From the NCBI GenBank assembly GCA_037381915.1, contig JARRQJ010000022.1:1-64000 (forward strand): a stretch of 64,000 bases of DNA, in the 5' to 3' direction. The notes under the pieces are model-generated. The model did not search any database and was not told the origin of the DNA. It was given only the letters and a program-made list of their open reading frames with translations. Of this stretch, positions 44,721 through 53,241 are shown one piece after another. Origin of the DNA: JARRQJ01 sp037381915 (GTDB lineage Bacteria; Pseudomonadota; Gammaproteobacteria; DRLM01). The first letter of the stretch is position 1; every line of letters starts with the position of its first letter. Both the position numbers and the translations under genes were made by a program.

Positions 44721-46148
44721 TTACGGGATCCCCAGGGTGGTAGCGCAATTTACGGCAGTGTCAAGCGCCCCTGATCCTGCATAACACACATTACTCCCTG
44801 GGCCGCCATCAAGGGTATCATTGCCCGACTGGCCAATAAGCGTATCGTTACCGTCACCGCCGTTCAAAACATCATTACCACTCTGTCCGATAAGCTTGTC
44901 ACTACCGTCTCCGCCGTTTATGACATCATTGCTAGCATTGCCGATCAGAAAGTCGCCGCCCATATCGCCGTTGAGTAGATCAATGCCGTCAAGTCCGATG
45001 AGCTTATCATTGCCGGGCCCACCGTCCAGTTTGTCATCTCCCGCGCCACCGATGATGAGATCGCCGCCATCACCACCGTAGATAGTGTCGTTGCCATCTT
45101 TGCCGAGAATGACATCAGGACCGCCGTCACCGTAAATAGTATCATCACCGCTTCCGCCCTTTACGATGTCCTTCGTCTTTCCGCCACTGATGAGGTCGTC
45201 TCCGTTCTCACCGAACAATTTATTAAGACCCACCGCATCAATGATCGTGTCGTTCCCCTCTCCGCCGAACACCTCATCACTTCCGTCTCCGCTGCAGATG
45301 ACGTCATCACCGCCGCCCGCCTTAATCACATCGTTCCCGCCCAGTGACATGATGACATCGGGGCCATTGCTCCCTACAATCACATCCCTACCCCGGGTAC
45401 CTAGCAGCGTCGGCCGCAGGCCGTTACATCCCCCAGGCGCATTCTCCGGCGCATTGACGTAGATGATGGGTTCGTTAGCATCCTGATCACCGCCGCTCAA
45501 CCCGCCTTCGTTATAGGCAAGTAGAAATCCTCCATTGGTTCTATTGCTCTTGATTAGGTAGGTATTCGACATATCCAGATCAGCGTTACCCACGTAGAAG
45601 CTGAAATTTGAATCCGCCGGCAAATTGTTTGCGGCAAGAAGATCGGGAACACTAACAACCCCCGCGGCCCAATCCGACCCGATCAGCCCCATGGGATTGT
45701 TGATCCAACCTCGAGTGGGGGAAGTCCATGGTCCAGGGGTGTAGATGGGGATGCGTTGGTCGCCGACCTTGATCCCAAACGTGGACCGGGATGAAGAGTC
45801 GTCGGCCACGACTGTAACGTTGTGCATGTGATCCGCCACGGCATGCCACGTCGTCTTCATGGTACCGCCGTGATCGGCAACCAGTGCCTCCAGTCCCGAC
45901 TTGGAAGTCGTGTCATAGGGGACGCCGACAACTTCAGTCAAAAAAATCGTATTGTAGACTTCTGCTACCGACAATTCATTTGGGTAGGTCCAACCGCCGC
46001 TAACGGTCGTCAGGGCCGGTGAATCGCTGGCTACCGATTGAACTCCTCCACCCCCGCCGCCGCACCCCAACAGCGATGACCCCAGCAACAGCGATATGAC
46101 CATTCTTGAGCTGTTATTATAAATAATATGGTTATTATTCTTAACCAT
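44721..46148 (-). CDS. RTX-repeat lipoprotein
   Basis: A 475-residue protein. The signal ends in the lipobox LLGC at residue 29, followed by six glycines, so it should be lipid-anchored. Residues about 50-245 form a domain I do not recognise, with WINNPMGLIGSDWAAG and YVGNADLDMSNTYLIKS. Residues 250-456 are 23 tandem calcium-binding nonapeptides of the GGxGxDxLx type. The tail holds two cysteines that could form a disulfide. ATG at 46148 follows AAGGGGGG by six bases. Lipobox export by Sec differs from the type I secretion that most RTX proteins use, and no type I genes are nearby. Confidence 0.9.
   Translation of the reverse strand: MVKNNNHIIYNNSSRMVISLLLGSSLLGCGGGGGGVQSVASDSPALTTVSGGWTYPNELSVAEVYNTIFLTEVVGVPYDTTSKSGLEALVADHGGTMKTTWHAVADHMHNVTVVADDSSSRSTFGIKVGDQRIPIYTPGPWTSPTRGWINNPMGLIGSDWAAGVVSVPDLLAANNLPADSNFSFYVGNADLDMSNTYLIKSNRTNGGFLLAYNEGGLSGGDQDANEPIIYVNAPENAPGGCNGLRPTLLGTRGRDVIVGSNGPDVIMSLGGNDVIKAGGGDDVICSGDGSDEVFGGEGNDTIIDAVGLNKLFGENGDDLISGGKTKDIVKGGSGDDTIYGDGGPDVILGKDGNDTIYGGDGGDLIIGGAGDDKLDGGPGNDKLIGLDGIDLLNGDMGGDFLIGNASNDVINGGDGSDKLIGQSGNDVLNGGDGNDTLIGQSGNDTLDGGPGSNVCYAGSGALDTAVNCATTLGIP
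44781..45401 (-). repeat. 27-bp period RTX repeats
   Basis: This stretch encodes 23 consecutive nonapeptides of the type GGxGxDxLx (for example GGDGNDTLI and GQSGNDTLD). Each unit turns a beta-roll and pairs of units hold calcium. The DNA copies are diverged, with only the last few nearly alike. It is not a CRISPR array: the units have no constant spacer and are translated. Confidence 0.9.
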
Positions 46149-46696
46149 CTTAAACCCCCCTTCCTCTTTGGCGCTATTCCATTGGAATAACTAGAGGTAT
46201 ATTTATAACGATCAATTCACCGCGTCCTTACCCCCTGTGATTCATCCTCCCTAAATCCTCACGTTGCAGCTTAAGACCGAACTCATCGCCTGAAAATAGA
46301 CCCCCAAAGCCCAGAAAAGACTGAAAAGCCTTTGCCCCCCGTCAATTCACCCGTTCCCCGGACTTTGGTGAAACCGCGGCTAGTTAAGCTCAGCCTATGC
46401 GTTATTTCACAAGATGTCTAATAACTGACAAGGGATACCCTTGCTTTGGCCAATGATATAATATTGAATGAAATGCAATATCGGCTTTCTTACCATTGAA
46501 TTACAAGATACGTTGGGCGTTGAATATCTGTTTCCCTTGCGCCTGATAGTCAAACAGAGCAAGGCCGCAGCCACCACTGCGATTGAACACCTAGAGTCAA
46601 TTTAATGTGCCTCCGCACGCTCAACGTAACGCCTCCATCCCTCGAGTCACTGACCTCAGAGAAGACAAAACTCCGGCATCAACCAGAGCCCGCAAA
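46149..46696. other. intergenic region upstream of RTX and barrel genes
   Basis: Nearly 550 bases between two divergent genes. It is less GC-rich than its surroundings, notably at 46430-46520. No ORF, tRNA or clear hairpin with T-run is visible. An ATG frame from 46607 would extend the right-hand gene by 30 residues, but the signal peptide begins at 46697. Confidence 0.45.
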
Positions 46697-47392
46697 ATGA
46701 GAAAAATGTCCTTTGCAAAAATAATGATCCTCGCGGCAATCCTTACCCCCGTCTCCACCGCCTTCGCCCAATACCCGGGATTATATGTCGGCTTAGGCTT
46801 GAACCGGACTTCCACGCATGTCGACGGCATCACGGTGGATAACCAGCCGATATCCGACATAATCTCCGGTCCAGTGACGCGATTCAGTTCATCTACCGGT
46901 TCGGCGGGAAGCACCACCTGGATGCTGTACGGAGGCTATCGTTTCACTCGATTTCTCGCCATTGAGGCGCTCTATGCCTCGCTCGGCGAATATTCGAGAT
47001 CGGCAAGCGGTGTAGCACGTATTCCTAGATTGCCCTATCCCTACACGACTCTGGATAGGCTTACACTCGACGGCTTCGGTCTAACCGGGTTGGCCGACTA
47101 CCCGTTTAACGACCATTTGTCCATATTCGGGAAGTTCGGCATATTTCACTGGAGCGGCAAGCTGACTCATACGACATCATTTACTACGACCGGCCTGCCC
47201 AAGGACAACGTCTATTCCAGCGAGAAGGACAGCGGGCTAAGCCCGATTTTCGGAATAGGCGCACAATACAATTTTGTTCACGCCGTCACCGGGGTCATCG
47301 AATGGATGCAGATCAGCAAAGTCGGTGGCAATCTGTCCACCGGAGAAGACACGGTTAACCTGTATACAATAGGTGCTCAGATCCACTTCTAG
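46697..47392 (+). CDS. outer-membrane beta-barrel protein
   Basis: A 231-residue exported protein with signal peptide MRKMSFAKIMILAAILTPVSTAFAQ. The mature part alternates polar and hydrophobic residues in strands such as GLYVGLGLNRTSTHVDG, TWMLYGGYRFTRFLAIEALYASLGEYSRS, LTLDGFGLTGLADYPF and LYTIGAQIHF, the last ending in phenylalanine as expected for Bam-dependent barrels. It looks like an eight-stranded OmpA/OmpW-type barrel without a peptidoglycan-binding tail. The function is unknown. Ribosome site is weak. Confidence 0.83.
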   Translation: MRKMSFAKIMILAAILTPVSTAFAQYPGLYVGLGLNRTSTHVDGITVDNQPISDIISGPVTRFSSSTGSAGSTTWMLYGGYRFTRFLAIEALYASLGEYSRSASGVARIPRLPYPYTTLDRLTLDGFGLTGLADYPFNDHLSIFGKFGIFHWSGKLTHTTSFTTTGLPKDNVYSSEKDSGLSPIFGIGAQYNFVHAVTGVIEWMQISKVGGNLSTGEDTVNLYTIGAQIHF

Positions 47393-47484
47393 TTGCGGCA
47401 TCCGGCGATGCCGACGGCCGGTACGAATACCGAAGTCATCGTCATGATATGGAGCAAGCGTGCTTCAGGCGACCGCTCTGCAAT

Positions 47485-49395
47485 TTATAGCTTGTCCGGA
47501 TGTCGGGTAATCTTCATCTTGCGCTTCAAGGCATCACCGTAATCCTTGAAGGCCACCTGACCGTATTCCTGAATCAATGAATTCTTCAATGCCGTAACGG
47601 TTTTTTTGTCGGCGCTGGCCGGATCACCTTCTTTTAAGGCGTAGACCCCATAGACGGCGAAATCACCCGAGCTCAGTGCCTTACCACCGAACTCGGGCTT
47701 GTCAGCGGCCGGAGGCGGGAGTTGAAATGCGCCGGTGACGATTTGAGGATCGGCTTTGCTCCCTTCCCTGCCGACAAACCCCAATCTTTGCCACTTCAAT
47801 TTCGATTTCGCAGTTACGGTGGCGACATCCGCCCCTGATTTAATCTGCTGGATTATGTCTTCGCCAACCTGCTTGGCGCGGGCCTTTGCCGCGTCCAGGC
47901 GCAGCTCTTGACGAATGCCGTCGCGGACTTCATCCAGGGGCTTGAGCGCGGCCGGCTTGTGTGCCTTTAAATGAATCACCACCACATGATCGTCGGTTAT
48001 CTCGATAGCCTCGCTGTTCTTGCCGCCCAACAACACATCGTCGGAGAATGCCGCTTCTCTTACCTTGCGGTTGGCGGCGACTCCAGCCCCGTTGTCTCGG
48101 GTGAAAAATCCGGTGCTCTGAATGGGGATATGTAGCTGCTGTGAAGCGGCGGTTAAGTTATCCTCATGTTCAAAAACGATATTGGATAAGTTTTCGGCCT
48201 CGGAATAGAACTTGTCTTCCGCCTTTTGACGTTTCAGATTGCGTTCGACCTGACTGCGGACCTCCTTGAAAGGCTTGCGCTTGCCGCCGCGAATGGCCTC
48301 GAGCTTGATAAGATGAAAACCGAAAGTACTGCGCACCGGCTCGCTGACCTGCCCCACCTTGAGGGCGAAGGCGGCCTTCTCGAAGGCCTTGTCCATCACG
48401 CCCCGGCCGAAAAAGCCCAGGTCGCCCCCCTCCTTCGCGGAGCCGGGGTCCTGCGAGTACTTTTTGGCCAACGCGGAAAAGGACTCCCCTTTGCGAATGC
48501 GTGCCAATAGTTCCTCCGCCTTCTTCTTTGCGGCGGCCACCTTGTCCGGAGGTGCATCGCTGGCTACCTGAATGAGTATGTGCTGGGCGCGCCTTTCTTC
48601 CGGCGTGGTAAAGTCCGACGCCCGCTCTTTATAGCGCTGTCGCACCGCATCCTCGCTCACCTGAATGTTCTTGGCCAGACCGTCTACGGACAGATCCAGG
48701 TAGTCGACACTGACTTGCTCCGGCGTCCGGAAGCGATCGGGATTATCCGTGTAATATTTTTCGATGGCCTTATCATCCACCTTGGCGTCGCCAACATAGG
48801 CCGCCGTCGGCACAACGGTGTAGCCGATATCCCTTTGCTGCAGCTTGATACGCAACAGGGCGTCGAGTCCGGGCTTGGTCACGAAGGCGGTGTTGACTAT
48901 CCCCTGAGTCAACTGCTGGATCACCAAGTCGTTGCCGACCATCTTCTCGAAGGTCCCCACCGACAGCCCCTGAGCACGCAGCAGGCGGCGGTAGAGCGTC
49001 TCATCAAACTTGCCCTTGCTCTGCAGATTGGGAATCGCGCGGATCTCGCTGCCGACGCGCACTGCACTCACGCGCATACCGGCGTCGTGGGCGCCCTGCA
49101 CAAGCACTTCACGCTCGATCAAATTTTCCAGCACCCCCTTTTTAAGCTGCGCGTCATTGATGAGGGAGGGGTCAAACTTCTTACCCATCATCGCCTGGAT
49201 GCGGTTTCTTTGCTGTTGATAAGCGCGCTTGAATTCAATATCGGAGATCTTCTTGTCGCCGACCACAGCGACGTTGACGTCGGCCTCGGTGGTCTGATAC
49301 TGATGGACCCCCCACAATGCAAATGGAATGATTATTAAGATGATAATTGCCCAGGCGAACCATCCCTGGGCGCGTTCGCGGATGAATTCAAGCAT
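47485..49395 (-). CDS. ppiD: PpiD-type periplasmic peptidyl-prolyl isomerase/chaperone
   Basis: A 636-residue membrane-anchored chaperone. One helix at about residues 13-30 (WAIIILIIIPFALWGV) places the rest in the periplasm. The SurA-like N-terminal domain spans about 35-190. A parvulin domain covers about 264-362 (RRAQHILIQVASDAPPD, FSALAKKYSQDPGSAKEGGDLGFFGRGVM, STFGFHLIKLEAI). The C-terminal domain ends KRKMKITRHPDKL. PpiD helps newly exported proteins leaving the Sec translocon. It lies after hupB and two tRNAs, its usual neighbourhood. Confidence 0.95.
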   Translation of the reverse strand: MLEFIRERAQGWFAWAIIILIIIPFALWGVHQYQTTEADVNVAVVGDKKISDIEFKRAYQQQRNRIQAMMGKKFDPSLINDAQLKKGVLENLIEREVLVQGAHDAGMRVSAVRVGSEIRAIPNLQSKGKFDETLYRRLLRAQGLSVGTFEKMVGNDLVIQQLTQGIVNTAFVTKPGLDALLRIKLQQRDIGYTVVPTAAYVGDAKVDDKAIEKYYTDNPDRFRTPEQVSVDYLDLSVDGLAKNIQVSEDAVRQRYKERASDFTTPEERRAQHILIQVASDAPPDKVAAAKKKAEELLARIRKGESFSALAKKYSQDPGSAKEGGDLGFFGRGVMDKAFEKAAFALKVGQVSEPVRSTFGFHLIKLEAIRGGKRKPFKEVRSQVERNLKRQKAEDKFYSEAENLSNIVFEHEDNLTAASQQLHIPIQSTGFFTRDNGAGVAANRKVREAAFSDDVLLGGKNSEAIEITDDHVVVIHLKAHKPAALKPLDEVRDGIRQELRLDAAKARAKQVGEDIIQQIKSGADVATVTAKSKLKWQRLGFVGREGSKADPQIVTGAFQLPPPAADKPEFGGKALSSGDFAVYGVYALKEGDPASADKKTVTALKNSLIQEYGQVAFKDYGDALKRKMKITRHPDKL

Positions 49396-49535
49396 AACCG
49401 GTGAAGCTCTCCCCCATCGTAAATCGATGCCAATAGTAGTTGGATATGGACGGCATTAGCTTACAGGATTGTAACAGGGCATAGGCGAAGATTTAAAAAG
49501 GCGCCCCCCGTAAAAGAAGCGCGCCCTTGATTATA

Positions 49536-49612
49536 TGGCGGAGTGGACGGGACTCGAACCCGCGACCCCCTGCGTGACAGGCAGGTATTCTAACCGGCTG
49601 AACTACCACTCC
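49536..49612 (-). tRNA. tRNA-Asp (GTC)
   Basis: A complete 77-base cloverleaf on the minus strand, with acceptor GGAGTGG paired to CCACTCC, anticodon GTC in loop CTGTCAC, T-loop GTTCGAGTC, and an encoded 3' CCA. It follows tRNA-Val by eight bases. Confidence 0.97.
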
Positions 49613-49620
49613 CGAACACA

Positions 49621-49696
49621 TGGTGGGTGCTGAGGGGATCGAACCCCCGACATTCGCCTTGTAAGGGCGACGCTCTCCCAGCTGAGCTAAGCACCC
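49621..49696 (-). tRNA. tRNA-Val (TAC)
   Basis: A 76-base cloverleaf on the minus strand with acceptor GGGTGCT/AGCACCC, anticodon TAC in loop CTTACAA, T-loop GTTCGATCC and encoded CCA. It starts 12 bases after hupB and probably shares its transcript. Confidence 0.97.
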
Positions 49697-49707
49697 CAGC
49701 AAGGCCG

Positions 49708-49980
49708 CTATTGTACGGCGTCCTTTAGGGCTTTTCCAGCCTTGAACGTGGGGATTTTAGCGGCCTTAATGGCAATGGCCTCGCCGGTTTGGGGGTTACG
49801 GCCGGTCCTGGCGGCCCGTTCCTTGACGCTGAAAGTGCCGAAGCCCACCAAGGTCACCTGGTCGCTTTGCTGCAGCGCGCCGGTTATCGACTCCACCATG
49901 GCATCAACTGCGCGGGTCGCCGCCACTTTCGAAATGTCCGCCGAAGCCGCAACCACGTCGATTAATTCGGATTTGTTCAC
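49708..49980 (-). CDS. hupB: DNA-binding protein HU-beta
   Basis: A 90-residue histone-like protein. MNKSELIDVVAASADISK starts the helical dimer part, VGFGTFSVKERAARTGRNPQTGEAI at about 42-66 is the DNA-bending arm with the conserved RNPQTG, and IPTFKAGKALKDAV closes it. GTG at 49980 is selected because GGGGAG lies seven bases before it and because HU proteins start MNKSEL. The gene lies downstream of lon, separated by a terminator and an own promoter. Confidence 0.96.
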   Translation of the reverse strand: MNKSELIDVVAASADISKVAATRAVDAMVESITGALQQSDQVTLVGFGTFSVKERAARTGRNPQTGEAIAIKAAKIPTFKAGKALKDAVQ

Positions 49981-50180
49981 CTCTAATCTCCCCATAATGT
50001 TTCAGTGACGCCATTAGCGGATCACTAGTCGAACCATGAACCCAATGCTGTAAAACTTCTCCGAATTCTCAAAACAGAAACGAGCACATCATGGTCAGTC
50101 ATCAATGGTAGATGTCTCACCACCAAGCCCAACGAAGCTACATCGGAAAGAAAAAAGTTTCAGCGCCTGTGGAACGCGCT

Positions 50181-50209
50181 TTTATACCTCTTGCATAAAA
50201 GGCTGTCAA
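50181..50209 (-). promoter_or_regulatory. sigma-70 type promoter for hupB
   Basis: On the minus strand TTGACA (50204-50209) and TATAAA (50181-50186) are 17 bases apart, a near-consensus pair. It lies between the lon terminator and hupB, leaving a leader of roughly 190 bases. It should drive hupB, then the two tRNAs. Confidence 0.8.
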
Positions 50210-50312
50210 GTTAGACAGTCCGTTTGACTTCCATATAAATGGAATCGCCGTTTTCACGCTGCGACTAGCATAGTTTGTAATTAAGTTAGGGTTGTCAACT
50301 ATGCCTTGCTCA

Positions 50313-50344
50313 AAAAAACGAGTGCCGCGTCAAGCGGCACTCGC
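50313..50344 (-). terminator. intrinsic terminator after lon
   Basis: On the minus strand CGAGTGCCGC and GCGGCACTCG form a 10-bp stem around a 5-base loop, followed by seven T. It begins 19 bases after the lon stop. Confidence 0.93.
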
Positions 50345-50362
50345 AATATCAACATCCTACAA

Positions 50363-52804
50363 TTAATGAGCGCGAATTTGGCTGCCTTTCCTATTCTTGC
50401 CGCCCTTCTTGCCGCCGCGCACCACCTCGCTTGACTCCCGCTCGGTCAGCCGCGGTTCGGGCATATGTTGCAGCGCCAATTGAAGAACCTCGTCAATCCA
50501 CTTGACCGGCTTGATTTCCAGGTCCTGCTTGATGTTCTTCGGAATCTCCGAAAGTTCCCGTTTGTTTTCGACCGGGATCAAAACGGTGCGAATCCCGCCG
50601 CGATGCGCGGCAAGCAACTTCTCTTTAAGACCGCCGATGGGCAGCACCTCGCCGCGCAAGGTAATCTCTCCGGTCATCGCCACGTCGGCCCGGACCGGGA
50701 TGCCGCATAGCGCGGAAACCAGCGCGGTACACATCCCGATCCCCGCGCTGGGGCCGTCCTTGGGAATGGCCCCTTCCGGGACGTGGATGTGCACGTCATT
50801 CTTCTGATAGAAGTCGGGATCGACCCCCAGCATTTGCGCACGGCTGCGCACCACGGTCATGGCGGCCTGAACGGACTCCTGCATCACCGCACCCAATTGA
50901 CCGGTAATCGTAAGCTTGCCTTTCCCCGCCACCACCGCGGCCTCAATGGTAAGCAGATCGCCGCCGACCTCCGTCCAGGCAAGCCCGGTGACCTGACCGA
51001 TGGCATCGTGCTCCTCGGCGCGCCCGTAACGGAAGCGTTTCACCCCGAGATACTTTTCCAGATCACGCGGCTTGACCACGATCTTTTTCTTGGACGGCTT
51101 TAGCAGGATCTCTTTGACCACCTTGCGGCAAATCTTGGCGCACTCGCGCTCCAGATTACGCACACCGGCTTCGCGCGTGTAATAGCGAATGATATCGCGG
51201 ATCACGTCTTCCGCGATCACCAGTTCACTCTCTTTCAAGCCGTTGGCCTTGATCTGCTTCGGCACCAGATAACGCAAGGCGATATTGACCTTTTCGTCCT
51301 CCGTGTAACCGGACAGACGAATCACTTCCATGCGATCCAGCAAGGGCGCCGGGATATTCAGGCTGTTCGCCGTACATACGAACATCACCTCGGATAGGTC
51401 GTAGTCCACTTCCAGGTAGTGGTCGTTGAAGGTGTTGTTCTGCTCGGGATCGAGTACCTCCAACATGGCCGACGCCGGATCGCCACGGAAATCCATGGAC
51501 ATCTTGTCCACTTCGTCCAGCAGAAATAACGGATTGCGCGTCCCGACCTTGGCCAGGTTCTGAATGATCTTCCCGGGCAGGGCGCCGATATACGTGCGCC
51601 GGTGACCGCGGATCTCGGCCTCATCGCGCACCCCGCCCAGGGCCATACGCGCGAATTGGCGATTGGTGGCCCGGGCGATGGAACGGCCCAGCGACGTCTT
51701 ACCCACCCCGGGCGGCCCTACCAGGCACAGGATCGGGCCCTTGAGCTTCTCGACCCGACTCTGCACCGCGAGATATTCCAGGATACGCTCCTTGACCTTT
51801 TCCAGGCCGTGGTGGTCTTCCTCGAGCACCTTTTCCGCATCGGCCAGGTCGTGGCAAATCTTGGCCCGCTTCTTCCACGGCACGCTGACCATCCAGTCAA
51901 TGTAATTGCGCACCACCGTGGCCTCCGCGGACATCGGCGACATCATCTTGAGTTTGTTCAACTCGGCCTTGGACTTCGCCTTGGCCTCCTTGGGCATCCC
52001 TGCCTTGTCGATCTTGCGCGCCAACTCTTCCACTTCATTGGGCATATCCTCCAGCTCGCCCAGTTCTTTCTGGATCGCTTTCATCTGCTCGTTCAGATAG
52101 TACTCGCGCTGGCTCTTTTCCATTTGCCGCTTGACGCGGCCGCGGATGCGTTTTTCCACCTGCAATAAATCGATTTCAGACTCGAGGATGGCCATCAAAC
52201 GTTCCATCCTGGTGCGCACATTGTGGATTTCGAGAATGCCCTGCTTCTCTTCAATCTTGAGCGACAGGTGGGCGGCGATGGTGTCGGCCAAGCGGCCCGG
52301 CTCGTCGATGCCGGCCAGCGAAGACAGAATCTCCGGCGGGACTTTGTTATTGAGCTTCACGTATTGGTCGAACTGGCCCAGCACGGCGCGCGTCAGGACC
52401 TCCGCTTCACGATCTTCCGCGGGCAAGGCCTCCAACGGCTCGATCTGAGCGGCGAAATAACTGTCTTTCTCGCGCAAGTTGGAGACGCGTGCGCGCTCCG
52501 TCCCTTCCACCAGCACCTTGATGGTGCCGTCCGGCAGTTTCAATAACTGCAAAATACTGGATATGGTACCCACGCTGTAGATATCGTCGGCGCCCGGGTC
52601 GTCCACCGCGGCGCTGCGCTGAGCAACGAGCAGTATCCGCTTGTCGCCCTCCATCGCGGCTTCCAGAGCCTGGATGGATTTCTCGCGGCCGACGAACAGC
52701 GGAATCACCATATGCGGATATACCACCACATCGCGCAACGGCAATACTGGGATCAGAACCGTCTGCCGGCTTGCCACTTTCGATTTATTACTCTGATTCT
52801 CCAT
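50363..52804 (-). CDS. lon: ATP-dependent protease Lon
   Basis: An 813-residue LonA. The N-terminal substrate domain starts VLIPVLPLRDVVVYPHMVIPLFVGR, a coiled-coil follows (about 190-300), the AAA+ module has Walker A GPPGVGKT at about 361 and Walker B FLLDEVDK, and the protease domain carries the Ser of PKDGPSAG near 684 with the Lys in GGLKEKLLAAHRGG. Lon degrades misfolded and regulatory proteins. ATG at 52804 is favoured over a GTG five codons earlier. The C-terminal tail RGGKKGGKNRKGSQIRAH is basic and unlike E. coli Lon. No clear heat-shock promoter was found upstream. Confidence 0.97.
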   Translation of the reverse strand: MENQSNKSKVASRQTVLIPVLPLRDVVVYPHMVIPLFVGREKSIQALEAAMEGDKRILLVAQRSAAVDDPGADDIYSVGTISSILQLLKLPDGTIKVLVEGTERARVSNLREKDSYFAAQIEPLEALPAEDREAEVLTRAVLGQFDQYVKLNNKVPPEILSSLAGIDEPGRLADTIAAHLSLKIEEKQGILEIHNVRTRMERLMAILESEIDLLQVEKRIRGRVKRQMEKSQREYYLNEQMKAIQKELGELEDMPNEVEELARKIDKAGMPKEAKAKSKAELNKLKMMSPMSAEATVVRNYIDWMVSVPWKKRAKICHDLADAEKVLEEDHHGLEKVKERILEYLAVQSRVEKLKGPILCLVGPPGVGKTSLGRSIARATNRQFARMALGGVRDEAEIRGHRRTYIGALPGKIIQNLAKVGTRNPLFLLDEVDKMSMDFRGDPASAMLEVLDPEQNNTFNDHYLEVDYDLSEVMFVCTANSLNIPAPLLDRMEVIRLSGYTEDEKVNIALRYLVPKQIKANGLKESELVIAEDVIRDIIRYYTREAGVRNLERECAKICRKVVKEILLKPSKKKIVVKPRDLEKYLGVKRFRYGRAEEHDAIGQVTGLAWTEVGGDLLTIEAAVVAGKGKLTITGQLGAVMQESVQAAMTVVRSRAQMLGVDPDFYQKNDVHIHVPEGAIPKDGPSAGIGMCTALVSALCGIPVRADVAMTGEITLRGEVLPIGGLKEKLLAAHRGGIRTVLIPVENKRELSEIPKNIKQDLEIKPVKWIDEVLQLALQHMPEPRLTERESSEVVRGGKKGGKNRKGSQIRAH

Positions 52805-53169
52805 GCTGGAGTACCTCACTTGTAAGATTGTTTCGCGCCGATGTGAAGAACGTATTCAGGACAAGAAAAAGCGATGATCGAATCCCCCATCCATGAATAG
52901 CCCCTGATTCTTTTAAACTTTCCTTAGCGGTAATTCAACACCATCCCTCTATACCATTCCTATCGACCGGAATTCACGAACTCTTTATGTCCAAATGCCA
53001 AGCTCCTCTACGATTATAGATGTGGTCGGCGAGGGACAAGTTCAAGTAACATTTGCCCGTTAATTTCCAGGCAAGCCGTCGCGTTCCCGAGCAGCGCATT
53101 GTGCTCAATTCTTCATCATATCAACTAGCTTAGCCGATCAAGTTAAAGAGATATGCAGGACAGCAGAAA
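52805..53169. other. intergenic region between clpX and lon
   Basis: No ORF of interest in about 365 bases. The lon promoter should be here. On the minus strand TTGAAT and TAAAAG are 17 bases apart near 52920, a weak sigma-70 candidate, and I found no CCCCAT box for sigma-32. Confidence 0.4.
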
Positions 53170-53200
53170 GGAAAACGGGGGAAAGTGGGCACTTTCCCCC
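53170..53200 (-). terminator. hairpin after clpX
   Basis: GGGGGAAAGT pairs with ACTTTCCCCC around GGGC (53177-53200). On the minus strand the stem is followed by CGTTTTCCTTT, so it is a likely terminator 42 bases after the clpX stop. Confidence 0.75.
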
Positions 53201-53241
53201 GGCAACTTAATGGAGCATCGTTGGGACCGGAACGGCGATAA

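Noticed and set aside
44781..45401. regular 27-bp repeats that could suggest a CRISPR-like array
   Set aside because: The units are translated as calcium-binding nonapeptides, diverge along their length and have no spacers.
52805..53000. heat-shock (sigma-32) promoter before lon
   Set aside because: No CTTGAA plus CCCCAT pair at 13-17 bases; only a weak sigma-70-like pair.
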